A DNA stretch of 64,000 nt from Salipaludibacillus agaradhaerens (GCF_002019735.1 NZ_KV917378.1:1638869-1702868), one strand, 5' to 3'. Shown: positions 9,288 to 19,215, numbered from the stretch's first letter. The notes: generated by a model not told the origin, from the letters alone. Made by a program: numbers and translations.

Positions 9288-9833
9288 TTAAAACTCAATT
9301 CCTTCGATTGCCTGGATGCCTTCATCATAATAATGCTTCTCTGGCTCTATGACAGAGACAAGATCTGCCACCTCTTTAATAGCTGGATGAGCAGACCTCC
9401 CAGTGAGAACTAGGTGAACATGTTTTGGCTTTGTCTTAATGACATGAAGAACATCTTGTAATGGTAACACATCATCAATTGGAAACGTTTCAATCGCTAA
9501 AGCGTTATTGATTTCATCTAAAATAACGAGGTCATAATGCCCTTGCATAATTGCCTCTTTCGCAATGGGCCAGCCTGTTTTCAAAGCCTCTCTATGTTCC
9601 TCAGGTGTTTTCGTCCATGTAAAACCCCGTCCAAGCTGGACCATATCTACTCCTATTTTTTCCAACACCTTTTGCTCACCATATGACCGTTCAGGCGACT
9701 TAATAAATTGAAATATTTTCACCGATTTATTATGTCCTACCGCTCTAACAGCTAGTCCAATAGCTGACGTGGTTTTCCCTTTACCATCACCAGTATAAAC
9801 GAATGTCAAACCTCTTTGTTCATTTGTTTTCAC
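9288..9833 (-). CDS. cobO: Cob(I)alamin adenosyltransferase, CobO/BtuR type
   Basis: Adds the 5'-deoxyadenosyl upper ligand to cob(I)alamin or corrinoid precursors from ATP. The 181 residues match the CobA/CobO/BtuR family: P-loop GDGKGKTT (15-22), GRGFTWTKTPEEHR in the middle and LVILDEINNAL. The GTG at 9833 follows AAGGGGG at nine bases. It is the first gene of the cobO-cbiA-cobQ operon, with about 57 bases to cbiA. The roughly 290 bases upstream, shared with the divergent alpha-glucosidase gene, hold no B12 riboswitch that I can see. Confidence 0.96.
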   Translation of the reverse strand: MKTNEQRGLTFVYTGDGKGKTTSAIGLAVRAVGHNKSVKIFQFIKSPERSYGEQKVLEKIGVDMVQLGRGFTWTKTPEEHREALKTGWPIAKEAIMQGHYDLVILDEINNALAIETFPIDDVLPLQDVLHVIKTKPKHVHLVLTGRSAHPAIKEVADLVSVIEPEKHYYDEGIQAIEGIEF

Positions 9834-10078
9834 AGATATGTTCCCCCTTATAAATAATAGGCTCTCTTAATAATGACTCTTTCACCCATCGAATGTCCAC
9901 TAAAACAGAGGAATTGGGAAGGTGTCAATCACCACATTTTAGAACATTTCTTTTATAGTGCAAACGAATGTCCTTTTAACTTATAACTCTCTCTTGTTAA
10001 CCCAACTAATAACTATAAGTTTATTAAATTCATAATTGTATTTCCTCGGTAAATCAGCTATGATTAAATCAGCAACAA

Positions 10079-10092
10079 TGAAAACGTTTGCG
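10079..10092 (+). promoter_or_regulatory. cre-like site (CcpA) upstream of alpha-glucosidase
   Basis: TGAAAACGTTTGCG matches the catabolite-responsive element consensus apart from its last base. It lies 36 bases before the start codon. Overlapping AAACGTTT symmetry would also suit a LacI-family maltose regulator. Repression by preferred sugars is inferred. Confidence 0.65.
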
Positions 10093-10127
10093 CAAAATTT
10101 GCAGTTAATTTAATGAGGTGATTTTGT

Positions 10128-11795
10128 ATGGGGAAAGTTTGGTGGAAGGAAGGCGTAGGCTATCAAGTCTACCCTCGTAGTTTTCAAGATAGTAACGGTG
10201 ACGGTTTCGGTGACCTACAAGGGATCGTTCAGCGACTTGATTATTTGAAAGATTTAGGTATCGATTTTATTTGGCTCAGTCCAATGTATAAATCACCGTT
10301 AGATGATAACGGTTATGATATTTCAGATTATCAAGAAATATTAGAGGAATTCGGAACGATGGGTGATTTCGATGCCCTTCTCAACGAAGTCCATGCACGC
10401 GGTATGCGACTTATTATTGATTTAGTGCTTAATCATACGAGTGATGAGCACCCGTGGTTTATTGAATCTCGTCAATCAAAAGAGAATGATAAACGTGACT
10501 GGTATATTTGGCGTGATGGGCGTGATGGCAAAGAACCTAATAATTGGGAAAGTATCTTCGGAGGCTCTGCCTGGGAATTTAATGAGCAAACGAATGACTA
10601 CTTTTTACATGTATTTTCTAAGAAACAGCCTGATTTAAATTGGGAAAACCCAGAAGTAAGAGAGACACTTTACGACACCGTCAATTGGTGGCTTAAAAAG
10701 GGGATTGACGGCTTTCGTATCGACGCTATCAGTCACATTAAAAAACGACCAGGGCTACCTGATATGCCTCATGAAGAGGATAAAAAATATGTTCCTTCCT
10801 TTGATATGCATATGAATCAAGAGGGAATTATGACGTTTTTGCAAGAGTTCAGGGATAAAACTTACGGGCAATATCCTAACGCGATGACAGTTGGAGAAGC
10901 GAATGGTGTCACAGTAGAGGAAGCACCGCAGTGGGCTGGGGATGCCGGTGTTATGGACATGGTTTTTCAGTTCGAGCATTTAGATTTATGGGATCAAGAA
11001 GGCAAGAAAGGGTTAGATGTGGTAGCAGTCAAAAAAGCGCTCACAAGATGGCAAAAGGCGCTTGAACATGATGGCTGGAATGCTCTGTTTATTGAAAATC
11101 ATGATAAAGCTCGAGTTGTGTCTACGTGGGGGAACGATACCGATTATTGGCGTGAAAGTGCAACATCTTTGGCTGCCATGTACTTCCTCATGAAGGGGAC
11201 CCCATATATTTATCAAGGGCAAGAAATCGGGATGACAAATGGTTATTTCACTGACATTGAGGATTATGATGATGTAGCAGCAAAAAATTTGTACAGAGAG
11301 CAAACAGCTGCTGGCATGCCAGCAAAAGACGTATTGAAACTTCTTGCTCGCACGTCACGAGATAACAGTCGTACACCTATGCAATGGTCCGCTGATCCGA
11401 ATGCTGGCTTTACTGAGGGAACACCTTGGCTAAAAGTGAACCCCAATTTTAAAAAGGTGAATGTGGCAAATCAATTAGAGGATGAGCAATCAATCTTACA
11501 CTTTTATAAAAAATTAATCCAGCTTAAAAAGAATTATGCATTATTTCCTTATGGAAGCTATGATTTACTACTGGAAGACGATGAGCAAATTATTGCATAC
11601 AAACGGCAATTAAACGACAAAATAGCGATCATCATATCTAATTTGTCCCCTTCTGAGGCTGAATGGAGAAGTGAGGATAATAACTTAACATTAACAAGTG
11701 AGGAACTCGTTCTTGCTAATTATGATGTGACGCCCCATGGTTCTCTCACCTCTTTTAAGCTAAAACCTTATGAAGCTAGAGTCTATATTTTTTAA
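10128..11795 (+). CDS. malL: Oligo-1,6-glucosidase / alpha-glucosidase, GH13
   Basis: Intracellular GH13 enzyme releasing glucose from isomaltose-type and short alpha-gluco-oligosaccharides. At 555 residues it has the length of the MalL/oligo-1,6-glucosidase group. Visible: YPRSFQDSNGDGFGDLQGI (15-33), LVLNHTSDEHPWF with the conserved region I, DGFRIDA with nucleophile Asp199, GEAN with acid/base Glu257, and ENHD with the transition-state Asp near 331. No signal peptide. A GAGGTGA site stands six bases before ATG. It is a solitary plus-strand gene with a cre-like site in front. The exact substrate (isomaltose, sucrose, trehalose-type) cannot be fixed by eye. Confidence 0.93.
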   Translation: MGKVWWKEGVGYQVYPRSFQDSNGDGFGDLQGIVQRLDYLKDLGIDFIWLSPMYKSPLDDNGYDISDYQEILEEFGTMGDFDALLNEVHARGMRLIIDLVLNHTSDEHPWFIESRQSKENDKRDWYIWRDGRDGKEPNNWESIFGGSAWEFNEQTNDYFLHVFSKKQPDLNWENPEVRETLYDTVNWWLKKGIDGFRIDAISHIKKRPGLPDMPHEEDKKYVPSFDMHMNQEGIMTFLQEFRDKTYGQYPNAMTVGEANGVTVEEAPQWAGDAGVMDMVFQFEHLDLWDQEGKKGLDVVAVKKALTRWQKALEHDGWNALFIENHDKARVVSTWGNDTDYWRESATSLAAMYFLMKGTPYIYQGQEIGMTNGYFTDIEDYDDVAAKNLYREQTAAGMPAKDVLKLLARTSRDNSRTPMQWSADPNAGFTEGTPWLKVNPNFKKVNVANQLEDEQSILHFYKKLIQLKKNYALFPYGSYDLLLEDDEQIIAYKRQLNDKIAIIISNLSPSEAEWRSEDNNLTLTSEELVLANYDVTPHGSLTSFKLKPYEARVYIF

Positions 11796-11966
11796 CGCAT
11801 TGATTTGAACTGCTTTTCGATAACCATAAGTTTAAACGACTCGCTTTATGAGACTCTTCGTTTTAGCGATAAACTATAAGTCAGTCGCTTTTTAGAATTT
11901 ATCAGAAGTACAGTTTTACAGGGGACTGAACTAACGTTATATTGAGATTAGAGTGACTAAATACAA

Positions 11967-12005
11967 AATCCCGTAACACTTATAGCGTGATACGGGATTG
12001 TTTTT
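11967..12005. terminator. Bidirectional intrinsic terminator between malL and the SDR gene
   Basis: AATCCCGTA pairs with TACGGGATT. It is followed on the plus strand by GTTTTTA and on the minus strand by TTGTATTT. It is placed to end the convergent transcripts of the alpha-glucosidase and the SDR. Confidence 0.8.
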
Positions 12006-12029
12006 ACCTTCTTAATTATTAAAACGTGA

Positions 12030-12815
12030 TTAATAAGCGTTTGTCATACCACCGTCGACTACAAACATTTGACCTGTGACATATGTGTTAAGGTCTGATC
12101 CTAAAAATAAAATGGTCTTAGCAAATTCTTCAGGATCTCCGTAGCGCCCTAATGGAATGGACGCTTCTACCGTTTCTTTAATTTGTTCTACCGGTTCCCC
12201 TGTTTTTTCAGCTCGTGCTTCATCTAAAGCTTTTAATCTATCCGTGTTAATTCTCCCTGGACCGACAGTATTAATCAGCACCCCATACGGTGCAAACTCC
12301 TTTGCTAACGTCTTTGATAATCCTACAATCCCCATCCGATACACATTTGATAACAACAAGCCGTCAATCGGCTCTTTCATAGAGGCTGATGTAATCGTGA
12401 TAATTTTCCCTTTAGATTGCTTTAGGTAAGGTAAGGCATGTTTAATCGCTCTCACAGTACTCATTAACGTTAAGTCATACCCTTTCGCCCACTCTTCCTC
12501 AGTGACGCTTTCAAATGTTCCCGGTGGTGGACCACCCGCATTATTTACGAGGACATCAATTCCTCCTAGACGTGCTGCTGTTTCTTCCACTAACCTTTTT
12601 ACATCTTCTTTAAGTGTCACATCGCAAGGGAGATAATCGATTTTCCCTTCGGCAGTCTTAGCTAATTCCTCAGCTGCTGTTTTTGCGTTTGTGACATTCC
12701 GGCTCGTGATCATGACGTTGGCACCTGAATCTGCATAAGCTTTAGCAACGGCTTTTCCAAGCCCTTTGCTTGATGCGAGAACGAGAACATTTTTCCCTTG
12801 TAGACCTAAATCCAT
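12030..12815 (-). CDS. Short-chain dehydrogenase/reductase lacking the canonical YxxxK pair
   Basis: A 261-residue Rossmann oxidoreductase. Its dinucleotide-binding loop is VLASSKGLGKAVA (12-24) and it has NNAGGPPPG. The active-site serine segment ITSASMKEP is present. Where classical SDRs have YxxxK the protein reads SNVYRMGIVGLSKTLA, with no lysine four residues after the tyrosine. This resembles the FabG-like subgroup with an SNxxR signature. The C-terminal VTGQMFVVDGG is typical. The start is the third of three closely spaced start codons (ATG 12815), eight bases after GAGGAG; 12821 or 12824 cannot be excluded. It is a single-gene unit, and the substrate is unknown. Confidence 0.85.
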   Translation of the reverse strand: MDLGLQGKNVLVLASSKGLGKAVAKAYADSGANVMITSRNVTNAKTAAEELAKTAEGKIDYLPCDVTLKEDVKRLVEETAARLGGIDVLVNNAGGPPPGTFESVTEEEWAKGYDLTLMSTVRAIKHALPYLKQSKGKIITITSASMKEPIDGLLLSNVYRMGIVGLSKTLAKEFAPYGVLINTVGPGRINTDRLKALDEARAEKTGEPVEQIKETVEASIPLGRYGDPEEFAKTILFLGSDLNTYVTGQMFVVDGGMTNAY

Positions 12816-12974
12816 TATCATCACTCCTCAATTAAAGCAGTTTTTTCTTCACTCTCTGTAAAACTATGAGTCTAACATCTCGACTATTAAAAGCGGCAAT
12901 ATTGGTTTTAGTTTATCATCATTTCCGAATTTTCTCACTATATGAGCTATTCCGTGATTAATTATCTTGCCTTT

Positions 12975-13121
12975 TCACAGATAAGCCTCCGTAAACCTCC
13001 CGAGTCACAATAGAGAGGACAGCGACAGCAATTTAGGCGTGAGCTAACGGGCTAATGTCCTGATTCACGCAACTAACAATCAGTGGGAGAAGAACGAAAC
13101 GCCTGATTGAAAGTTCGTTTT
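12975..13121 (-). repeat. Dispersed 152-bp element family 1, full-length copy, reverse orientation
   Basis: Begins CACAGATAAGCCTCCGTAAA and ends CTGATTGAAAGTTCGTTTTA, matching the unit borders in the tandem array. All parts are present but diverged: the CCTCCC stem arm, ATAGAGAGGA, the CTGATTC/CAATCAG/CTGATTG triplet and GAAGAACGAAAC. It occupies the gene-free stretch 12825-13205 between the SDR start and the exchanger stop, in which I see nothing else. Confidence 0.88.
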
Positions 13122-13205
13122 ATAAATACTTATTTATTTACTTAGTTGGATGATGACCCGAATACGTTCCCATCAATAAGCAGATGGTGTTACAGTAAAG
13201 CATCA

Positions 13206-14168
13206 TTAGTTGCGGTAAATAATATAAATGAGATAACTGATGTAACTTATCATGAGAATAAGCCCCTCAAGTTTACTAATCACCCATTTCGTTCTGGAGA
13301 AGACGAGAAGTACGAGTGACAGTAGAATCATGAAGGAAACGTCTAAAAAGATTTTATTTTCTATGTTTAAGGGGTAAATGATTGAAGCCGCTCCAAGGAC
13401 AAAGAGGTTGTTGAATATACAGCTCCCGACAATGTTACCTAAAGCGAGGTCACTATATTTTTTCAATGCGGCTGTGATTGAGGTGACAAACTCAGGTAGC
13501 GAAGACCCAATCGACACAACTGTTAGACCTACGAGCGTTTCACTCATGCCAAAGTAGAGGGCAATGTCTGTACTTGATTCCACAACCCAATAACCACCAA
13601 GGATGACCGCCCCAAGCCCAATCCCGGTATATAACGTGCTTTTTTTCCAGTTGTGAGTTGTCTCTGTTTCTTTTTCAGCAACGGGTACCTGCGTATCACG
13701 ATTGTTCATAGCCAGTTCAAACACATAATACATAAAGATAGCAAAGAAAAGGAGTAAAATAATACCGTCTCCGCGCGATAGCATATTCGATATTTCATGA
13801 TCGACACTTGTATCTCCTACTAACACTAATATAGCCACACTAGATAAGACAGTAAATGGAATTTCTTTTCTAACTGTCTGACTTTCTGCTTTAAGAGGGA
13901 AAATGATAGCAGTAATACCGACAACTCCTGCAATATTAATGATGTTACTGCCGATAACATTCCCGATAGTGACCCCTGGGTTTCCTTCAAGTGCGGCTAT
14001 TATACTCACAGTTGCTTCTGGAGCCCCTGTTCCAAATGCCACGATCGTTAATCCTACAAGCATGGGTGAGACGTTGAAAAAGGCAGCCAGATCGGATGCT
14101 CCTGTTACAAACCAGTCCGCCCCTTTGATTAACAAAACGAATCCTAGCAGCAGTAAAACATAAACCAT
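13206..14168 (-). CDS. Na+/Ca2+ exchanger family protein (CaCA, YrbG-like)
   Basis: A 320-residue membrane antiporter built from two inverted repeats. Each contains the family's alpha motif: GLTIVAFGTGAPEATVS with GNVIGSNIINI in the first half, and GLTVVSIGSSLPEFVTS with GNIVGSCIFNNLF in the second. The acidic residues in GAPE and LPE are the ion-binding positions. It would extrude Ca2+ (or exchange K+/Na+) across the cell membrane. The start is ATG 14168 directly after AAAGGAGGGG. The frame runs on to 14291, but that extension is translated repeat sequence and should not be annotated. Confidence 0.92.
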   Translation of the reverse strand: MVYVLLLLGFVLLIKGADWFVTGASDLAAFFNVSPMLVGLTIVAFGTGAPEATVSIIAALEGNPGVTIGNVIGSNIINIAGVVGITAIIFPLKAESQTVRKEIPFTVLSSVAILVLVGDTSVDHEISNMLSRGDGIILLLFFAIFMYYVFELAMNNRDTQVPVAEKETETTHNWKKSTLYTGIGLGAVILGGYWVVESSTDIALYFGMSETLVGLTVVSIGSSLPEFVTSITAALKKYSDLALGNIVGSCIFNNLFVLGAASIIYPLNIENKIFLDVSFMILLSLVLLVFSRTKWVISKLEGLILMISYISYLIYIIYRN

Positions 14169-14183
14169 CTCTGCCCCTCCTTT

Positions 14184-14342
14184 ATCACAGATGAGCGTCC
14201 GTAAACCTCCCTGCTCAAAATAGAGAGCAGAGCTATAGCTATTTAGGCGAGAGATAACGGATGCTAATGTTCTGATTAACGCAACTAACAATCAGTGGGA
14301 AAAGAACAAAAAACGCCACTGATTGAAGGTTCGTTTTATCAT
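14184..14342 (-). repeat. Dispersed 152-bp element family 1, full-length copy, reverse orientation
   Basis: Starts TTTATCACAGATGAGCGTCC and ends TTCGTTTTATCATA. Both borders carry TTTATCA, a possible seven-base target duplication. It sits 16 bases upstream of the exchanger start codon, immediately before the ribosome site, so the exchanger transcript probably reads through or starts in it. It includes the CAATCAGTGGG/CCACTGATTG hairpin. Confidence 0.9.
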
Positions 14343-14430
14343 AAGACGGTTGTATTATGCATAGGTTATACGTTATTTATACGTCGGTCTATACACAGCA
14401 AAGTGATTAGATTCTTTTTTAAACGTAAAG

Positions 14431-14469
14431 GAGTCAGTTTAACGGTTCAAACCTACGTTAAACTGACTC
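14431..14469. terminator. Perfect 14-bp hairpin downstream of the AspT-type transporter gene
   Basis: GAGTCAGTTTAACG and CGTTAAACTGACTC are exact inverted repeats around an 11-base loop. On the minus strand the following bases are CTTTACGTTTAAAAAAG, a poor but possible U tract. It probably ends the transporter message. Confidence 0.6.
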
Positions 14470-14498
14470 ACTCTTCTTTCATTACTATTAAATTCAAA

Positions 14499-16097
14499 TC
14501 ACAGAACAAACACAAGTAATTGAGCAGCTATTGCCACGAAGATTAAGGCGAAAGGATAAGCAGCTGAATAAGCGATGGCCGGTTCGTCTTCATCCGTCAG
14601 CTGGTTAACAGCGCCTAAACCAGGTGTACTAGTCATCCCACCACAAAGAGCACCTAATGAGTGGAGAATACTTAAATGAAATAGTTTTTTTGCAACTAAA
14701 AAGCCACCGACAATAGGGAAAAAGGTAATTAACGAACCCCCAAAAACGAGCCTTATTCCTTCGGTCATCACGACATCCACTAATCCTTCTCCAGCTGTCG
14801 TACCAGCGCCTGCTAAAAACAAGACTAGACCGATATCCCGGATAACTTGATTTGATGGCTGTAAGAAACGAGCTCTAATGGGGCCAAGCTTACCAAAATG
14901 GCCGATAATTAAAGCAACGAATAAGGGGCCTCCCGCTACCCCTAATGTCATGATGCCAAGCCCTGGAAGGTGAATAGGGATCATACCCACGAATATCCCG
15001 ACTAATAAAATTAAACTTAGCGAAAAAATATGGACGTTTGTAACTGTTAATTGTTTTCTCGCAAATAAACGGTCCACGTCATTTAACCGGTCTTCACTAC
15101 TCACCACGGTTAGCACGTCACCTCGTTCCAATCGCCAGCTCGGCTTCTGATTAAATTCAAAGCCGCCTCGTTCCATCCGAGTTACCGTCACACCATAGTT
15201 ACTTCTAAGTCGAAGCTCTGCAATACTTTTCCCGATCATCTCTTCTGAATCAACTGTGATTTTCCGCAAATTAACGTTATCTTTATTTTCAACATCTGTC
15301 TCGACTTGTCTGCCAACAAGCTTCACTAGCTCTTCTAAGTCGCGCGGAATGCCTACCGCTACGAGCTTATCACCTAGAAGAATGACCGTATCACTCAAAC
15401 TTATAATATTACGACTCCCTCTAATAACCCGACTAATAACGACTGAACTATCTGAAGATAAATGTAGCTCTTTTAATGTTTTTTTATTCATCTCCGTATT
15501 CGTCACTTCAATTGTCATGGCTTCTGGAGACTCTTTATGCCTCACAGGTCCCCTTTTTCGATTCATCTCCGTTTTCAAGTCTAGTCTAATAAATTTCGGT
15601 AATAATTGGACAAAAAAGACAACAGCTAATACACCAAACGGATAAGCAATCCCATAACCTACAGATGCCAATGGATCATTTGTAGCTTGAATTGCAGCTG
15701 CTAGCCCTGGTGTACTCGTTAAGGCACCTGTCATAAGACCGATACTTAGAGCCGGTGATAGTCCAAACAGTTTAGATACAATAATGGTCGTAAAAACGGC
15801 AATAAGCACGACGATAAGTCCAATAATCCCAAAAATAAGGCCAGATGTTTTCATCATGCGAAAGAAACGCGGTCCTGCTTGTAAGCCAACTGCTACTATA
15901 AACAAACTCAACCCTAAATTTTGCACGACTGGGGAGATTTGATATCCAAAGTGTCCAAATATCATTGCCACTAGTAAGACACCAGAAGCGCCAAGGCTCA
16001 ATCCCCTTATTTTAATTTGGCCAAGGAATGATCCGAGAAATAAAATGACAAATAAAAGTACGAGAGGTTCATTTAATAATTCCACGAGTGTGTTCAT
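14499..16097 (-). CDS. AspT/YidE-family transporter with two RCK_C (TrkA-C) domains
   Basis: A 532-residue membrane protein with the aspartate:alanine antiporter (AAE) layout. Residues 1 to about 165 form five hydrophobic segments. Two cytosolic TrkA-C domains follow, at about 190-275 and 280-360 (SSVVISRVIRGSRNIISL; NYGVTVTRMERGGFEF). A second membrane half follows. Both halves carry the duplicated motif GALTSTPGLAAA / GGMTSTPGLGAV. The RCK_C pair implies gating by a cytosolic ligand. The substrate may be a dicarboxylate or amino acid and cannot be told. Its 5' region contains a cre site at 16228-16241, about 130 bases upstream. Confidence 0.88.
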   Translation of the reverse strand: MNTLVELLNEPLVLLFVILFLGSFLGQIKIRGLSLGASGVLLVAMIFGHFGYQISPVVQNLGLSLFIVAVGLQAGPRFFRMMKTSGLIFGIIGLIVVLIAVFTTIIVSKLFGLSPALSIGLMTGALTSTPGLAAAIQATNDPLASVGYGIAYPFGVLAVVFFVQLLPKFIRLDLKTEMNRKRGPVRHKESPEAMTIEVTNTEMNKKTLKELHLSSDSSVVISRVIRGSRNIISLSDTVILLGDKLVAVGIPRDLEELVKLVGRQVETDVENKDNVNLRKITVDSEEMIGKSIAELRLRSNYGVTVTRMERGGFEFNQKPSWRLERGDVLTVVSSEDRLNDVDRLFARKQLTVTNVHIFSLSLILLVGIFVGMIPIHLPGLGIMTLGVAGGPLFVALIIGHFGKLGPIRARFLQPSNQVIRDIGLVLFLAGAGTTAGEGLVDVVMTEGIRLVFGGSLITFFPIVGGFLVAKKLFHLSILHSLGALCGGMTSTPGLGAVNQLTDEDEPAIAYSAAYPFALIFVAIAAQLLVFVL

Positions 16098-16227
16098 TTC
16101 TATTTCCCTCCACCTATCCTAACATCATCCCTTTTATTATAATCTGATAAAAAATGAATGAAAGGACTTACAGGCTATTTTTAATGATATTCTCTCCGTT
16201 TTATCGTAAAATTCATACAGTTGTCAA

Positions 16228-16241
16228 TGATAACGTTTTCA
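16228..16241. promoter_or_regulatory. cre site (CcpA) in a divergent promoter region
   Basis: TGATAACGTTTTCA fits the cre consensus at every conserved position. It lies between the minus-strand transporter (start 16097) and the plus-strand small gene (start 16314), so it could control either one. Confidence 0.72.
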
Positions 16242-16313
16242 AAAAAATCTAAGTGTGACCTTTCGTATTTTCGGGTACAGAACTTTTAAATAAACATAAG
16301 GAGTGTCTCATAA

Positions 16314-16535
16314 ATGGAACGATATAAAGTCATTTTTGAATTTAATAATGGACAAGAAGAAAGCTCATATTACACTGAAAATCCTTCTTCCCGGGTCAAT
16401 GACTGGCTTGAGAGAGAAAGAAGTCATTGGGTCAGACTTGAAAACGCCCTCGTCAATTTGAAAAACGTCAATGTAATCCGTGTAGGATTGGTCAGAGTAA
16501 ACGGTGAATCAGAGGAATTTATTGAGTGGGTTTAG
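16314..16535 (+). CDS. Small hypothetical protein, 73 residues
   Basis: Not recognised. It is charged and soluble, with no membrane segment: it begins MERYKVIFEFNNGQEESSYY, contains a basic-acidic helix NDWLERERSHWVRLE, and ends in beta-like NVNVIRVGLVRVNG. AAGGAG stands ten bases before ATG, which supports translation. It is transcribed alone, divergently from the AspT-type transporter. A 21-bp direct-repeat array follows right after its stop codon. Confidence 0.7.
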   Translation: MERYKVIFEFNNGQEESSYYTENPSSRVNDWLERERSHWVRLENALVNLKNVNVIRVGLVRVNGESEEFIEWV

Positions 16536-16550
16536 GGGGAAAAAGGGGTT

Positions 16551-16670
16551 CCAGCATTAAAGTCTAATATTTCAGCATTACTGACGGTTTTTTCAGCATT
16601 AACCTTAAGTTTCTCAGCACTACTGGCGCCTCTTTCAGCAATCTCCATAGGTTTTTCAGCATTAAACATG
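16551..16670. repeat. Six-copy 21-bp tandem array (CAGCATTA units)
   Basis: TTCAGCATTA-like cores start at 16551, 16571, 16592, 16613, 16634 and 16655, a period of 20-21 bases. On the minus strand the array is open as 7-residue units (NAEK..., IAER..., SAEK..., NAEK..., NAEI...) in a 45-codon frame from ATG 16669 to TAA 16532. No Shine-Dalgarno precedes that ATG, so translation is doubtful. Confidence 0.8.
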
Positions 16671-16697
16671 AGATAAGTAAATTCTATATTAGCTAAA

Positions 16698-16731
16698 AAC
16701 CTCCCGCATGGCGCATACCATACGGGAGGTT
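16698..16731 (-). terminator. Intrinsic terminator after the YjfB-like gene
   Basis: AACCTCCCG pairs with CGGGAGGTT, extended through ATGG/CCAT. TTTTTAGC follows on the minus strand, five bases past the stop of the small motility-type gene. Confidence 0.85.
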
Positions 16732-16735
16732 GTCA

Positions 16736-16936
16736 TTATAACGTGATATCAACTGAACTGCCTAGATGTGGCTGCACTGACATTTCCATATTCTTTACAG
16801 ATGCCCCATCTAACATTTTATCAATAAACTCTGTTTTCTGTCCTGACGTATCCATTACTTTTTTCAAGAGAGATACATCAACTTGCTGTTGCACTTTCAT
16901 TTGACTCATACCGATTGATAATGCTGCAATATCCAT
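16736..16936 (-). CDS. YjfB-family putative motility protein
   Basis: A 66-residue protein matching the YjfB_motility family by its opening MDIAALSIGMSQMKVQQQVDVSLLKK-type pattern, followed by a short linker and a C-terminal polar tail. In Bacillus subtilis yjfB belongs to the sigma-D motility regulon. The molecular role is not known. Start ATG 16936 is five bases after GGAGGTG. A clear terminator follows. I could not identify a convincing sigma-D promoter in front. Confidence 0.8.
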   Translation of the reverse strand: MDIAALSIGMSQMKVQQQVDVSLLKKVMDTSGQKTEFIDKMLDGASVKNMEMSVQPHLGSSVDITL

Positions 16937-17168
16937 AAAAACACCTCCAAACTAATCGTGGCGTCCTAATTACTTAGCTCTATTAAGCTTATCATAATTA
17001 TTTTCCACTAAGAGGTCTCTCAGATAATCATGTTAGAAAGTCACAGACAAGTGTTCAATTGAAGTAGTAGTTATAAGATCAAAAATTTGTTAGTTGAAGT
17101 CGACTTCATCATGATGTTTTTAAAGATATAACACGATTATTATGCAGTAGATGCGGATGAGAATATGA

Positions 17169-17298
17169 ACCAATCAGTGACGTTTTCGATCTTTTCCCCA
17201 CTGATTGATAGTTAAGTTAATCAGGACATTAGCTCCCACCTAAATAGATGTCACTCTCCCCTCTATTTTAAGGAGTTTTTTACGAACGGCTTATCATG
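17169..17298 (+). repeat. Dispersed 152-bp element family 1, diverged copy
   Basis: Forward orientation. Shows CCAATCAGTGACG/CCCACTGATTG, TCAGGACATTAGC, CTAAATAGATG, CTCTATTTTA and the ACGAACGGCTTATC end. It is the leftmost copy in forward orientation; the three copies to its left are reversed. The flanking bases 16937-17168 hold no gene that I can see. Confidence 0.82.
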
Positions 17299-17304
17299 TG
17301 GTAA

Positions 17305-17440
17305 AAAGCGCCTGACACGTGAGACGACGACTCCCTGAGGATGAAGTGCAATCTGAAGAGCGACGGTTTACTTAGCAAAAGTTAGCTGAAGACAAGTCCT
17401 CGGGGAAAGCGTCCGCCTGAAATGCAGGTCACAGTCATTA
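17305..17440 (-). repeat. Dispersed repeat family 2, copy 1
   Basis: Read on the minus strand it runs TGACTGTGACCTGCATTTCA, CGGACGCTTTCCCCGAGG, CTTGTCTTCAGCTAAC and CCTCAGGGAGTCG. The same order of blocks recurs at 42809-42945 and, internally deleted, at 62895-62965. It lies right next to a family 1 element. Confidence 0.75.
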
Positions 17441-17479
17441 CTCGAATGTTGGTATTTTATTTCAAATAATCACATTCAT

Positions 17480-17638
17480 TTAATTACCTCGTTTATTTTT
17501 CCGTGTCAAATATTCGTATTCAAATCCTGCCTCTTCTACAGGGGAATTTTTAAATTGGCTTAGTCGTCCAGGACGATGTTCACCATTATTTGCATTCTCT
17601 TTAAATTGGTTATCTGGTTTTTTATCTTTTTTGCTCAT
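17480..17638 (-). CDS. Small hydrophilic hypothetical protein, 52 residues
   Basis: Not recognised. Very polar, starting MSKKDKKPDNQFKENANNGE and ending EYLTRKNKRGN, with no membrane segment. The start is ATG 17638 behind AGGAGG at nine bases. The frame continues upstream to 17686 but without a ribosome site. It lies 69 bases downstream of a GH1 gene on the same strand and could be its last operon member. The composition recalls small spore-associated proteins, but no family signature is visible. Confidence 0.6.
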   Translation of the reverse strand: MSKKDKKPDNQFKENANNGEHRPGRLSQFKNSPVEEAGFEYEYLTRKNKRGN

Positions 17639-17707
17639 GTACTCCTGCCTCCTATTAGTCGTTTTTTTTAGTTTGTGAAAAGGCAAGAGGAGCTATTCAC
17701 CACACTC

Positions 17708-19156
<1,449 letters not shown>

Positions 19157-19215
19157 TCATATACTTATAATCCTTATGTCATACTGTCATTCATCATCAT
19201 TAAATAAACAGAGTC

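Noticed and set aside
14169-14291. N-terminal extension of the Na+/Ca2+ exchanger
   Set aside because: It is the translated reverse strand of a repeat copy. The real start at 14168 has an AAAGGAGGGG site.
16551-16670. Iteron-type replication origin
   Set aside because: The 21-bp spacing looks iteron-like, but no replication initiator gene or AT-rich unwinding region adjoins it, and the context is chromosomal.
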